From the NCBI GenBank assembly GCA_041399085.1, contig JAWKTM010000018.1:55661-119660 (forward strand): DNA of 64,000 nucleotides. Reading direction: 5' to 3'. This DNA comes from JAWKTM01 sp041399085 (GTDB taxonomy: Bacteria > Planctomycetota > Planctomycetia > Pirellulales > Pirellulaceae). Under the pieces are notes generated by a model, which saw only the letters and a list, made by a program, of their open reading frames with translations, searched no databases and was not told the DNA's origin. Numbering within the stretch: position 1 is the stretch's first letter; every line of letters starts with the position of its first letter. Position numbers and translations under genes: made by a program. Positions 1-9,230 of this stretch are shown in pieces.

Positions 1-337
1 AGGCATCCCAGCAAGCCATCTCGATCGCCGCCTTGGCGAACCAATTATGAATCGCAACGGCTTCCATCCGCTGCGTCACGGTCTCGATGTCGGCCACGTC
101 CACGCCGCTCAATACCGGCGCGAACAGTCGCTCGATCGCGGCCCGCGCGGACCATACCGTTTCGCCGCTCCAGCGCGGTGTAACGGTCGCTTCGCCCACG
201 CCTTCGACGCCGTTGGTGGTATGCAACCGGACTAATACGAAGTCGGAAACCTCATGCCGCCCCAAGGCCGAAATCATGCGGCGCTCGGGCTTCAGTGGAA
301 TTCGGACCGGAATTGCTTCGATCGCTTCGATGCGCAT
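1..337 (-). CDS. Mandelate racemase / muconate lactonizing enzyme family protein, N-terminal part
   Basis: This is the beginning of an enolase-superfamily enzyme that runs off the left edge of the window. The translated start (MRIEAIEAIPVRIPLKPE), followed by a segment with LVRLHTTNGVEGVGEATV and an FAKAAIEMACWD stretch, is the usual N-terminal capping domain of the mandelate racemase/muconate cycloisomerase/dipeptide epimerase group. The metal-binding barrel lies outside the window, so the substrate cannot be judged. I chose the ATG at 337 rather than the in-frame ATG at 343, because the AAGGTG ribosome site lies 7 nt before the former and would touch the latter. It is divergent from the ceramidase-like gene, with about 96 bp between the two starts that must hold both promoters. 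Confidence 0.8.
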   Translation of the reverse strand, partial: MRIEAIEAIPVRIPLKPERRMISALGRHEVSDFVLVRLHTTNGVEGVGEATVTPRWSGETVWSARAAIERLFAPVLSGVDVADIETVTQRMEAVAIHNWFAKAAIEMACWDA

Positions 338-433
338 GACCATTCACCTTTTCGTCAACGGAAGTAGCCGCCCTTGCTCATCGGCGGGCAGTATACTCAT
401 TGCCGAAGTCTCTCGTAGCAGGAGCAGCAACGT

Positions 434-1777
434 ATGTGGCAAGCCGGCATCGCGCGAACTGAGTTGACGCCATTTTGGGGCGTCGAGCTCACCGGATGGG
501 GATACTATCTCGAACGCCGTTGGCAACGCGTCCACGATCCGCTATTTGCCACGGCCTTGGTTTGTGACGACGGGGAAAACGCCGCCGCGCTCGTCACGCT
601 GGACCTCATGTTGATTGATACGAAGTTCACGCAACGAACGCGTCAGTGGATTGCCGAGGCCACGGGTCTGTCGCCTGCGTCGATCATGCTCACCTGTTCG
701 CACAGCCACAATGCGCCGGCCGCTGGTGGTTTGTTAGGTGTGGGCGAGTGCGATCCGTTTTATGAAGAATGGGCCAGTCGCCAAGCCGCCACGGCAGCGA
801 TTCTGGCTTGGCACAATCGCCAGCCCGCGCGACTGAGCTGCGCCGCGACCGACGTCGCTGATCTCTCGTTCAATCGCACTCGGTCGAACGGCGTGATCGA
901 TTCGCGTTTGACGGCCGCACGGATCGATCGCATCGACGGCTCGCCGTTGGCGGTGGTTGTAAATTTCGGAGCGCATCCGACGGTTGGCACCGAATTGCGG
1001 CCGTACGATGTCAGTCGCGATGTGCCGGGCGAAGTTTGCGATCGGCTCGAAGCGGCCCTGCCCGGCTCGATCGCCATGTATGTGCAAGGCGCCTGCGGTG
1101 ATGCGAATTTCCACCGCGAATTTAACACGAGCGAACGATGCCATGAGCCGGCCGAGCAATTGGCAACCGCGGCGCTGAACTCACTTCGCCAATCCGTTCC
1201 CGCTTCAACCCACATCGTGGCTTCGGCCAGCCTCATGGCCGAATTGCCAACTCGGCGTTGGACCCGCGAAGAAATTGAGGCCGACCGCCGCGAAGCTCAA
1301 CGTCGCCTGGACGAAGACGACATTAGTCAGTGGCGAGAAACCATCGGCCGTTCAATGACCAACCGTCCGGACGATATGGTTCGTCGACATGGAGGCGACG
1401 AACGCCGTGCGGTCCGCGCCATGTGTCGCTTTCACATCGAATGGACTGATCTCATTCTTAAAGATTGGGAATCGCGACCCGAAACATTGTGCACCGAAGT
1501 CCAAGCCTTACGCCTGGGCGACCTTTCTATTGTGTCCAACGCCTCCGAGTTCTTCTCGCCGTTCGCCTTGGATGTGAGACAGCGCTCTCACCTACCGCAT
1601 CTTATGATCGCCTGTTACGCCAATGGCCGAATCGGTTACTTGCCCGACGAACATGACATCCTCGCCCGCAGCTACGCCGGATATCAATCTCCCAAATACT
1701 GCAACCAATTCCCCTTCACGCCCGCCTCGGGACCCGCCATGTGCGAAACAATGCTCGCGGCGCTTTCTCAAATGTAA
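434..1777 (+). CDS. Neutral/alkaline ceramidase N-terminal-like domain protein
   Basis: A 447-residue protein resembling the N-terminal domain of neutral/alkaline non-lysosomal ceramidases. The opening (GIARTELTPFWGVELTGWG), the LTCSHSHNAPAAGG segment with clustered His residues, the NFGAHPTV stretch and YVQGACGDANF match the conserved zinc-site segments of that family. No signal peptide is visible, so it is predicted to be cytoplasmic. It is shorter than full ceramidases and seems to lack their C-terminal immunoglobulin-like domain, as do many planctomycete homologues whose substrate is unknown; ceramide hydrolysis should not be assumed. GGAG at 421-424 supports the start. It reads away from an enolase-superfamily gene, which fits a small catabolic locus, but that link is inference. 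Confidence 0.75.
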   Translation: MWQAGIARTELTPFWGVELTGWGYYLERRWQRVHDPLFATALVCDDGENAAALVTLDLMLIDTKFTQRTRQWIAEATGLSPASIMLTCSHSHNAPAAGGLLGVGECDPFYEEWASRQAATAAILAWHNRQPARLSCAATDVADLSFNRTRSNGVIDSRLTAARIDRIDGSPLAVVVNFGAHPTVGTELRPYDVSRDVPGEVCDRLEAALPGSIAMYVQGACGDANFHREFNTSERCHEPAEQLATAALNSLRQSVPASTHIVASASLMAELPTRRWTREEIEADRREAQRRLDEDDISQWRETIGRSMTNRPDDMVRRHGGDERRAVRAMCRFHIEWTDLILKDWESRPETLCTEVQALRLGDLSIVSNASEFFSPFALDVRQRSHLPHLMIACYANGRIGYLPDEHDILARSYAGYQSPKYCNQFPFTPASGPAMCETMLAALSQM

Positions 1778-1893
1778 CCGTAACTCACGCTTGCTTTCGG
1801 AATATGTTCGAGTATGTTGCGCATCGCTGGATTTAGCGGTGTCGCGGTTGGTTGATTGTTGGTAATTGAGGCTCGTCGGGAGAGGCTTTGACG

Positions 1894-2562
1894 ATGAACA
1901 AGCCCAGTGACAGTACCAGTTCGGGGCTCATTGACCGCGCTCGCCGTGGCGATCCACAGGCTTGGCGCGAAATGGTAGATCGCTACGTTCCGTTGGTTCG
2001 CTATTGGGTCGTGCGTGGGAACGTGTCGCGGCAAGATCAGGACGACTTGATTCAAGAGATCCTTCTAGGCGTGTTCCGTCGATTGAAGGACTATCGCCAC
2101 GAGAGCTTTCGCGGTTTTCTACGCATCGTGGCACGAAACAAGACTGCGGATCACTTTCGGCGAACCGGTCGCCAACCGCCAACGTTGGACGGTTCGTCAA
2201 TTATGGAGATGCTGCTGAATTCGTTGCCGCTCCCGACGGAGACTCAAAGTGGCGACAGGATGCGTGGCGATGGCCCTACCAAAACGGGCGAGTCATCACC
2301 TGGCGACGGCCAAACGTTTGCATTCGACGAAATGCAACTCGAAGATGCCCAACTGGTGGCTCGGGCAGTTGCCGACATCCAGAAATCGACGACGCCGCGA
2401 AACTGGGAAATCTTCCATGCGGTGGTGATCGACGGCCGCGATCGCGGCGAGGTCGCTCAACAGCACGGCGTCACACTTGGCGCGCTCTACCAGGCCGTTT
2501 CCAGCATTAAGCGGCGGTTGCTCAAGCGGATGCGCGAGTTGGGTGTCGAGCCACCTGAATAG
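1894..2562 (+). CDS. ECF-type RNA polymerase sigma-70 factor
   Basis: A 222-residue extracytoplasmic-function sigma factor. Residues about 10-95 form region 2 (ARRGDPQAWREMVDRYVPLV, then QDDLIQEILLGVFRRL and FLRIVARNKTADHFRR), which binds core polymerase and the -10 element. After a polar linker, residues about 150-215 form region 4 (GVTLGALYQAVSSIKRRLLK), the -35-binding helix-turn-helix. An alternative TTG start at 1888 leaves no room after the GGGAGAGG site at 1878-1885; the ATG at 1894 has 8 nt. A kinase fusion follows 114 bp downstream on the same strand. In planctomycetes such sigma-kinase pairs are thought to form signalling units in which the kinase controls the sigma factor; that role is inferred here. 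Confidence 0.9.
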   Translation: MNKPSDSTSSGLIDRARRGDPQAWREMVDRYVPLVRYWVVRGNVSRQDQDDLIQEILLGVFRRLKDYRHESFRGFLRIVARNKTADHFRRTGRQPPTLDGSSIMEMLLNSLPLPTETQSGDRMRGDGPTKTGESSPGDGQTFAFDEMQLEDAQLVARAVADIQKSTTPRNWEIFHAVVIDGRDRGEVAQQHGVTLGALYQAVSSIKRRLLKRMRELGVEPPE

Positions 2563-2676
2563 CACTCCGGCGAGCTACCTGTTCCGTCGCGACTGTTCGC
2601 GTGAGGTCGCCGCGATCTTGCCTCTGACGTTCGATAGAGCGCATTTTCCCTGGAAACTTCTCCGGACTCGAATTCG

Positions 2677-5667
2677 ATGATCGACCGATCCGTGATGGCC
2701 GCGTTTCTCAACGGCGAGCTTTCCGAACAGGAAGCGGCGCCGGTACGCGCGGCACTGGATTGTGATCCCGAGGCGCGGCAACTGGCGGACGAACTCGACA
2801 ATGTCGGCGAACTGGGACGGCTCGTCGAAGATGCGCTGGCGTTGGTCAGCTTTGCGAGCGATCCGCAAGCGATTCAGACCGGCGCTCGCCTCCGCGAGTT
2901 TGGATCGACATGGGCGATCGAGGAAACCGAGGAGTTATCGGAGTCGCAAGGCCCTCAAAACTCAAGCGGCATCCAGCTCCCTTGTTCGTTCGGCGAATTC
3001 GACTTACTGGAAGTGCTCAGCGAAGGAGGAATGGGCACGGTTTACAAGGCCTGGCATCGGAATCTGCACCGGTTGTTTGCGGTGAAAGTGATTGCCGCTC
3101 ACCGGCTGACAAGCGAACAGGCTCGGCGGCGTTTTCAGCGAGAAGTGAGCCTCAACGGACGTTTGAAGCATCCGCATTTGGTTCGAGCGGTTTCAGCCGG
3201 TCAAGCGGACGACCAACCGTTTCTCGTAATGGAATTGTTGGAAGGTCAGGACGTGGGCCGATTGGCCCGACGATGGGTACGAATGCCGATCGCCGAAGCG
3301 TGCGAGATCGTTCGCCAAGCGGCAATCGGCGTCGATTTTCTGGCCCGGCAAGGACTCGTGCACCGCGATCTTAAACCGTCCAATCTGATGTTGACGCGAC
3401 GCGATGACGTCGAGCTCCTCGAAGTCGGCAAAGACCGCCAGTCTGGTTGGATCGTGAAGATTCTCGACCTCGGTCTAGCCTGCGACACGGAAGCTTCCCC
3501 GCCTGACGAGATCACGGTAACGGATCAAGTCCTCGGCACGATCGACTACCTCGCGCCCGAGCAGGCAGCCGATCCGCGGCGCGTCGATACGCGAGCCGAC
3601 ATCTACGCGCTTGGCTGCACGCTCTACCGCCTGTTGGCTGGGGCCACTCCTTTCAGCCATCCAGGAATGGAGACGCCCGTTGCCAAGTTGCTGGCTCATC
3701 ATCAACAACAGCCACCTCCGTTGCGGCGTCTGCGCCCAGAACTCCCACGCGAATTAACGGCCATTATCGAACGCGCGATGGCCAAGAAGCGAAGTCGGCG
3801 ATTTCGCACCGGTCGCGAACTGGTTGAGGCGCTGGAGCCATTTTGCACGGGGGCCGACCTTGAAAGGTTGTTCAACACGGAACCGGCAATCCCGGCTCCA
3901 CCGTTGCCCGAACCGAAGGCAACTCCCTATCGAACGATGCTCGGACGATTCTCGCTGCTCTCGATCATCTGCCTGCTGATCGCGTTCGGAATTGTGATTC
4001 GCGTGCGCGCCAATCGCGTGAAGCTGATCGTCAAGTCGCCCGGCGACGATTCACGGATCGAGATCGAATTGGATAATCGCGACGCTGACGTTCCTGTGTC
4101 TCAGCAGAACTTAGAATCAGCTCGACCCGAGTTGCCACACGAACCAACAAAGGCTGCCGATGAAGCCAGGCAATCAAAGCAGGTCCCCGCTCGCCCGCTC
4201 ACGATTCCTTTCGATGCCACTCAAGCAGCCCGTGGCCAAGCAGCTTCGGCGGCACGCACCGGCGTTCCGATCGAAGTGACAAATTCCGTCGGGATGGTGA
4301 TGCGACTGATTCCGCCCGGAGGCGACGCGACCAGCGACACTAGCGCGCCTCGCTGTGAATATCCGTTGTTCATGACCGTTCATGAAATCTCACAACGCGA
4401 TTACGAGCAAGTGGTAGGGCGATCTCCACGGAATCAACGCTCGGAGCCAATCACTGGCGACGCAGCGCTACCGGTTGGACATGTCGCCTGGCACGAGGCA
4501 ATCGAGTTCTGCCGCCGGCTATCGGACTTGCCCGCCGAGCGACAAGCCGGACGACGATACACTCTGCCCACACAAGCCGAATGGGCTTGGGCCTGCAAAG
4601 CCGGAAACGAGGCAGATTTGCCTTGGCCCAGCGAGCGAGTGCGCGAACATGTGGCGATGCGGGAACCAGCGGCGCGTCGCGTCGCGAGCTTCGCCCCCAA
4701 TGCCTTTGGCCTGTTTGATATGCACGGAAACATGGCCGAGTGGGCTGCGGACTGGACCACGATGCGTGAAAGTCCCGACTCCCCAAATTCGAATACGCTC
4801 GCACCGGTGCTGTGTGGCGGAAGCTTCGATTCCCATCTCGCTTCCCAAGTCTCCGCGACGGCCCGTGAACCGTTGCCTGTCGATCGCTCGGCCCGTCCCG
4901 ATTGTGGATTTCGAGTGATCTGCCGACTAGCGCCAGATGTGGCCGACGCCGATCCATTCTTGAATGAGTCCAGTAACGGCTTCGATCCCATGATCGTCTT
5001 GGACGGCTCACTGCGTGGATGGGGATTCCCGGGCGGACATGTAACGAATGCCGATGGTCTCCTAGAGCAAGCGGTCGACAACGAGAACGGCAATTGGGGC
5101 ACGATCTGGTATGGCCGGCACGGCAACCTTCACGATTTCGATATCCGATTCGACTTCAAAATCGACGGCCACGAAACCGAAACGCAACTTCTGTTTCGAG
5201 CCAACGTTCTCGAACGAGGGTGGCAGGAGGGGTCGCATTATCGCCTATCTCTATCCGGCCCCAAGATGGGAATTCTCTACCGATATGATCCCAGCGGCAT
5301 TCGCGTCGTGGCAGTATTCCCCGCGGACCAACTTACGCGACTTCGCGTGGATACATGGAACCGCCTGGCGCTGCGCTGTGTCGGCCGCCGAACTCGGATT
5401 TGGCTAAACGACGAACCATCCATCGACTTCGCCGACCCCATGCCCGATGTATGTCTCCACGGCCCACTCAGCTTCCTCACCACCGGCCCCGCCAACACAC
5501 AACGTCGCCTGGCGTTGTTCCGCAACCTCCGCATCAAACTGCTAGGCCACCCACCGGCCGAGTCTCTAACACCAATGCCCTGGACCATGGGCGCAGACGC
5601 TCTGCCAGCAAACAGCCCACCAGAGGCAGCGCGGGCGAATAGACGCGAGTTTCAAACGCCCAAGTAG
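2677..5667 (+). CDS. Transmembrane Ser/Thr protein kinase with FGE-sulfatase-like and LamG/DUF1080-like extracytoplasmic domains
   Basis: A 996-residue mosaic. Residues 1-50 (FLNGELSEQEAAPVRAAL) resemble the fold of anti-sigma N-termini but lack the zinc ligands. Residues about 107-390 are a protein kinase: glycine loop SEGGMG at 115-120, Lys137, HRDLKPSN at 229-236, a DLG in place of DFG at 264-266, and APE at 293-295. One transmembrane helix lies at about 422-442. Residues about 535-750 match the formylglycine-generating/SUMF1 fold (TNSVGMVM, LPTQAEWAWAC, GLFDMHGNMAEWA, GGSF at 714, CGFRV), but the catalytic cysteines expected after GGSF are absent, so it probably binds a ligand rather than modifying sulfatases. 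Residues about 775-960 look like a DUF1080/LamG-type sandwich. It probably transduces an envelope signal to the upstream sigma factor. Confidence 0.88.
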   Translation: MIDRSVMAAFLNGELSEQEAAPVRAALDCDPEARQLADELDNVGELGRLVEDALALVSFASDPQAIQTGARLREFGSTWAIEETEELSESQGPQNSSGIQLPCSFGEFDLLEVLSEGGMGTVYKAWHRNLHRLFAVKVIAAHRLTSEQARRRFQREVSLNGRLKHPHLVRAVSAGQADDQPFLVMELLEGQDVGRLARRWVRMPIAEACEIVRQAAIGVDFLARQGLVHRDLKPSNLMLTRRDDVELLEVGKDRQSGWIVKILDLGLACDTEASPPDEITVTDQVLGTIDYLAPEQAADPRRVDTRADIYALGCTLYRLLAGATPFSHPGMETPVAKLLAHHQQQPPPLRRLRPELPRELTAIIERAMAKKRSRRFRTGRELVEALEPFCTGADLERLFNTEPAIPAPPLPEPKATPYRTMLGRFSLLSIICLLIAFGIVIRVRANRVKLIVKSPGDDSRIEIELDNRDADVPVSQQNLESARPELPHEPTKAADEARQSKQVPARPLTIPFDATQAARGQAASAARTGVPIEVTNSVGMVMRLIPPGGDATSDTSAPRCEYPLFMTVHEISQRDYEQVVGRSPRNQRSEPITGDAALPVGHVAWHEAIEFCRRLSDLPAERQAGRRYTLPTQAEWAWACKAGNEADLPWPSERVREHVAMREPAARRVASFAPNAFGLFDMHGNMAEWAADWTTMRESPDSPNSNTLAPVLCGGSFDSHLASQVSATAREPLPVDRSARPDCGFRVICRLAPDVADADPFLNESSNGFDPMIVLDGSLRGWGFPGGHVTNADGLLEQAVDNENGNWGTIWYGRHGNLHDFDIRFDFKIDGHETETQLLFRANVLERGWQEGSHYRLSLSGPKMGILYRYDPSGIRVVAVFPADQLTRLRVDTWNRLALRCVGRRTRIWLNDEPSIDFADPMPDVCLHGPLSFLTTGPANTQRRLALFRNLRIKLLGHPPAESLTPMPWTMGADALPANSPPEAARANRREFQTPK

Positions 5668-5835
5668 CGAATGAAATCACTCGACAAATGTTGGGACGCG
5701 GGAATTTTCAGAATGCCTTCTCATGAAAGACTCGCGTGAGCGCCCAGCGATCTTGCTGACGTGGAAGCCGTCTTCGGCGTCATATCGAATTCATGAGTGG
5801 TGGCTAATCACGGTTTGCAACTGAAAGGGTGATTC

Positions 5836-6090
5836 ATGATGTCTCGAAGGTTGTGGTTTTCAGCAGTGATCCTGGGAATTCTTGTTCTCACTCTAGGCGG
5901 ACCGCGGCTTTCCGCGCAAGTGAAATGCCCGCAATGCGGCGGCACCGGGCGTTGTGGTCCGCCGGTCCGCGATCCTTCACTTGGTGGCGGATTTTCAAGT
6001 TACACGCTTCAAACATGTCCCAAGTGTGACGGACGCGGCTTGCTTCGCGGAAGTTCCGACGGTGGGGGCGGTGGATGTACGTCGAGCTAA
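5836..6090 (+). CDS. Small exported DnaJ-zinc-finger-like protein
   Basis: An 84-residue protein with an N-terminal hydrophobic export signal (about residues 5-28, ending LSAQ) followed by two Cys pairs of the DnaJ central-domain type: CPQCGGTGRCG and CPKCDGRGLL. The spacing would form one zinc site. The C-terminus is a glycine run (SDGGGGGCTSS). AAGGG at 5825-5829 is 6 nt before the ATG. A second protein of the same design follows at 6154. There is no J domain, and the predicted location outside the cytoplasm is unusual for this finger. Function is unknown; a metal- or thiol-binding role is inference only. Confidence 0.6.
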   Translation: MMSRRLWFSAVILGILVLTLGGPRLSAQVKCPQCGGTGRCGPPVRDPSLGGGFSSYTLQTCPKCDGRGLLRGSSDGGGGGCTSS

Positions 6091-6153
6091 TGAACATCTA
6101 GGCCGAGATAGTTCCAATGCAATAAGAAACACTTTGGCTCGGGAGCAAGACTG

Positions 6154-6407
6154 ATGACACGATCCGGCAATCGTACTCCGCAAACGACCTTTCGTCGCAA
6201 ACAGCGATAATCATTGCAATTCTTATTCTCGGGCTAGGGTCCGGCTGTGCGATGGTGAAGCGAATGCAGTGCCGAGTATGTGGCGGTGATGGCAAGTGCA
6301 AGGTGTGCGGTGGCGACGGCACTCCAATGTTTACATGGTTCGCCGATAAGTGCGGCGTTTGCAACGGAACCGGAAGCTGCCAGGAATGCGAGGGTATGGG
6401 ATTCTGA
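6154..6407 (+). CDS. Small CxxC-rich exported/lipoprotein-like protein, frame disrupted
   Basis: A second short Cys-rich gene directly after the one at 5836. An ATG at 6154 has a GGGAG site 8 nt upstream, but its frame closes at 6208. Another frame, open from before 6190 to the TGA at 6405-6407, encodes a hydrophobic stretch (IIIAILILGLGSGC, lipoprotein-like) and four Cys pairs: CRVCGGDG, CKVCGGDG, CGVCNGTG and CQECEGMG. No standard start codon lies ahead of the hydrophobic stretch in that frame, so a one-base error or frameshift between 6154 and 6208 is the simplest reading. If translated only from the ATG at 6252, the product would be 51 residues without a signal. Confidence 0.45.
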
Positions 6408-6482
6408 AGAATGCTCGCTCGGCATTTGCCATGAACACAAGAACGCAGATCGCGACCTTTTCAAACGAACGGGGGAGCTGTT

Positions 6483-8828
6483 TTGTTAATTGAACGTAAT
6501 AGACTGCGAGTTGAGTCGCACGGTCTGAAGATCGATCATCTCGTGAGAAATACCTGTTTTGTGATTCGTCGACTGAAGTTAGTTCTGGCTTTCATCATTT
6601 GGGGGGTTCAGAGCGCCTTATTAGCCCAGTCACCGAACCCAAAAGACTTGCTTCCAATGCTGGACTTGTACAATCCGGCGTTTCGGGATCACCGCGGGCA
6701 ATGGGCGAGGGACGAGATTTCCCTTTCATTGACTGGTCCAGGAAGCATGAGTTTGCCGTTCCATCCGCAATGCCTATATCCAGGACAGCCACCCGAGCAG
6801 GGCGTGTATGTCCTGGAATTGGAAGTTGAACGAAGGGGGCCAGGAACTTTCCTGTTGGGGCTGCCCGTTGGTTCCGTCGAGGACAAACGTTCGGTCACAA
6901 TGGCAATCGACCACAATAATCGAGTGACCGGGCCTTACTTTGTTGACGGGAAAATTATTGGAACGCATGAGCTTGGCCGTGATCATGGTAAGGCATTACT
7001 GCCAATGCAGCGACCAGTAAGTATTCGTTGTGAAGTTACGCCAGGCGAACGGAGAACGGGGCAAGTCGTTCTTTCGATTGGCAACTCGGAAGCCTTTCGT
7101 GGCGAAGTCGACGCCGAGCGAATGAGCGGCAAGGTTGAATTGACACCTCGTGTAAAGTTTGGACCCTGGAGTGAATTGGCGATCGGCGGAACCGGGACGT
7201 TTCGTTTTACAAAAATCGTCTCTACGGGGCGTGGCGTGACGCTGGGCTTCCGCGACCCGTCGCGACCACTTGCCAAGGACCCCCAATCTAGGGTCGAAAT
7301 GGAGAAAGCGAAGGTTGTCTCTCAGCCAGCGTTTATCGCTGCCGAAGCTCAGCCGATCGCCGTCCTCAAGGGCGCCTGGGGATTGACGGACCAAATGGAG
7401 TTTTCAGCCAATGGCAAGATAATGGTTAGCATGGCGCCACACACCGGCCTTAACATGCAGAACAAGATGGTGATTTCGGTGTGGGAAATGCCGACGCGGC
7501 GGCTTGTGGTGTCCATTCCAGTACCAAGGGCCGGAACGCGGCTCGCCGTGGCAGCGGATGGAAACAGCTTTGCGACGATCGAGGTCAATCAGTTTGGCGG
7601 TTTTACCGAACATGCATGCGTCTATAACGCCAAGACTGGTAGGCTTATTTGTTCCATCGATGCGGGCGCACGTTCCATGACGGGGATCGCCATCGCGCCG
7701 GATGGAAGTCAGGTCGCAATTGGTACGGACGAAAGTAAAGACCGTCCAATCGGCGCCGTTGCCCGTTTCGGACAAGTGGCGCTGATCGACGTGCCCAGAA
7801 AGACCAACCGTGGCATCGTCGGTGGCATTCCTTGGTCGAATGCCGAATTCCAACGCCCACCGGCCGTCGTTGCTTTGTCCTACTCACCAGATGGCCAGCG
7901 ATTGGCATTCGGCAATTTGAATAACGATGTGAGCGTGATCGATACGAAGACTCTAGCGAGTTTGTCGTCGTGTAAATCACGAATGCCAGGGCTGCTCTTA
8001 GGTCACAACCGTTTGCGTTGGTCCGACCAAGAAACTTTCGTGGTCGGAACGGACTTGCGCCGCGTGAACGCGCGCACTGGCGAATCACGTCCGTTGTTCG
8101 ATCCGACTGTGGTGCTTCCCGATTGGTATTCAAAACCGACTCACGAACCGACACATCGAGTCATCAGCACCGACTTAGTGGCGATGTCGGCGGATCGTCT
8201 CGTAATAGGTGGAGCTAGGAATTGGACAACGCCGAACGCAATAGGAGATATGATCGAGAAGGCCGAGTTTCGCGTGATTGATCTAAATGCAAATAGGGTG
8301 ATCCGGCAGTTCGCGACTTATGTGGAACCAGGGCATTCTGATCGTCGCAGCGGTGTGCCTCACGCACTCTCGCCGGACGGCAAGATTCTGGCCGTGGCAA
8401 CAGGGCAAGGCGTGATCCACATTTACGAGGTGGATGCGTTGCCCACGGAGCGTGTCGCCGCGGCGCCCGCTCTAACCGATGACGAACGCGCGAAGTTATC
8501 CAGCATGTTGCCAACGAATACCCTGTATTCCGGCCAAGGCCTCAGTGGTGGCGTCCGCGGCCAGGCGATCAGTATGCGAGTGTTGCGGCAGTACGGGCGT
8601 GAGTTCAACGGATCGATCATTTTGCTCCAGAAAGCAATCGAGATCAGCGGGACCGTCGACCTAGACGGTAGTATCTCGTGGTCGACTGGTAACAACAGAA
8701 TTCCTCAAGATCATGTGGCCCAAGGTAAGATCGAAGGGGCGGTGATTACTGTTCGCTTCATGAAAAGGACGTCGCGTGACAAGCTCTTGGAGGTTGGTAC
8801 AGCCAGATTGGAAGGGAAACGGGACTAG
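6483..8828 (+). CDS. Secreted WD40-type beta-propeller protein
   Basis: A 781-residue exported protein. A hydrophobic segment at about residues 28-49 ends in LLAQS and acts as the signal peptide. Residues about 50-260 form an all-beta domain of unknown type. Residues about 290-660 carry propeller blades with WD40-like repeats (VALSYSPDGQRLAFGNLNND, IAIAPDGSQVAIGTDE, ALSPDGKILAVATGQG). The C-terminal 100 residues resemble no family I can name. The start is the TTG at 6483, supported by GGGGGAG at 6471; a GTG at 6543 would put the signal peptide nearer the N-terminus. It follows the two small Cys-rich proteins on the same strand and may belong to the same unit. Confidence 0.75.
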   Translation: MLIERNRLRVESHGLKIDHLVRNTCFVIRRLKLVLAFIIWGVQSALLAQSPNPKDLLPMLDLYNPAFRDHRGQWARDEISLSLTGPGSMSLPFHPQCLYPGQPPEQGVYVLELEVERRGPGTFLLGLPVGSVEDKRSVTMAIDHNNRVTGPYFVDGKIIGTHELGRDHGKALLPMQRPVSIRCEVTPGERRTGQVVLSIGNSEAFRGEVDAERMSGKVELTPRVKFGPWSELAIGGTGTFRFTKIVSTGRGVTLGFRDPSRPLAKDPQSRVEMEKAKVVSQPAFIAAEAQPIAVLKGAWGLTDQMEFSANGKIMVSMAPHTGLNMQNKMVISVWEMPTRRLVVSIPVPRAGTRLAVAADGNSFATIEVNQFGGFTEHACVYNAKTGRLICSIDAGARSMTGIAIAPDGSQVAIGTDESKDRPIGAVARFGQVALIDVPRKTNRGIVGGIPWSNAEFQRPPAVVALSYSPDGQRLAFGNLNNDVSVIDTKTLASLSSCKSRMPGLLLGHNRLRWSDQETFVVGTDLRRVNARTGESRPLFDPTVVLPDWYSKPTHEPTHRVISTDLVAMSADRLVIGGARNWTTPNAIGDMIEKAEFRVIDLNANRVIRQFATYVEPGHSDRRSGVPHALSPDGKILAVATGQGVIHIYEVDALPTERVAAAPALTDDERAKLSSMLPTNTLYSGQGLSGGVRGQAISMRVLRQYGREFNGSIILLQKAIEISGTVDLDGSISWSTGNNRIPQDHVAQGKIEGAVITVRFMKRTSRDKLLEVGTARLEGKRD

Positions 8829-8931
8829 CGACGCGGAAGTTGCTCACGTCTCGACAGATTGAAGGCCAAGTCATCCTGTGGGATGCGTTGACGAGACTGT
8901 CGATGAGAGTGGGATGCGAGGCTGACCCACC

Positions 8932-8999
8932 TTCGACGTGGGACCGGCCACTGCTCGGGCGGGCCTCGGAGTTTCGGAAGTCGGCCCTCCCACGTCGAA
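8932..8999. repeat. Imperfect inverted repeat with 11-bp arms
   Basis: TTCGACGTGGG at 8932-8942 is matched by its exact reverse complement at 8989-8999, and the inner GGCC pairs extend the stem. It lies about 100 bp past the end of the WD40-type gene and has no U-tract, so it is not a typical intrinsic terminator. The rest of 8829-9041 shows no gene. Confidence 0.5.
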
Positions 9000-9041
9000 A
9001 CTTCGCGCGCGGATTCAAAACATGCGACGCCGGATCTGTTT

Positions 9042-9230
9042 GATCCGATAATGCGTCATTTTGATCCGATGTCGCGTTTCAGGCATCCGATGTCGCGTCG
9101 TTTTGATCCGAAGACGCGTCGTAAAGATGCGATATCGCGTCATTCTGATCCGCCATCGGGTCAATTTCATCCGCCATTGGATCAAGACAGACCGACAACG
9201 CGTTTCCGATACGCGACGTCGGATGGTTCA
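9042..9230. repeat. Degenerate 21-nt tandem repeat array, copy 1 (about 9 units)
   Basis: Nine consecutive 21-nt units can be laid out from 9042, each beginning with GATCCG or a close variant and carrying a central CGCGT: GATCCGATGTCGCGTTTCAG, CATCCGATGTCGCGTCGTTT, GATGCGATATCGCGTCATTC and so on, decaying rightwards. Because 21 is a multiple of 3, every frame shows a 7-residue period (for example RCRVxxI). The unit is closely related to the array at 29877-30233. It fills the space between the WD40-type gene and the sialidase-like gene; there are no spacers as in a CRISPR. Confidence 0.8.

Noticed and set aside
2677..5667. Active formylglycine-generating enzyme domain
   Set aside because: The fold is recognisable, but the cysteines expected after GGSF are missing.
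9042..9230. CRISPR-like array
   Set aside because: Units abut without unique spacers and no cas gene is present; it is a plain tandem repeat.
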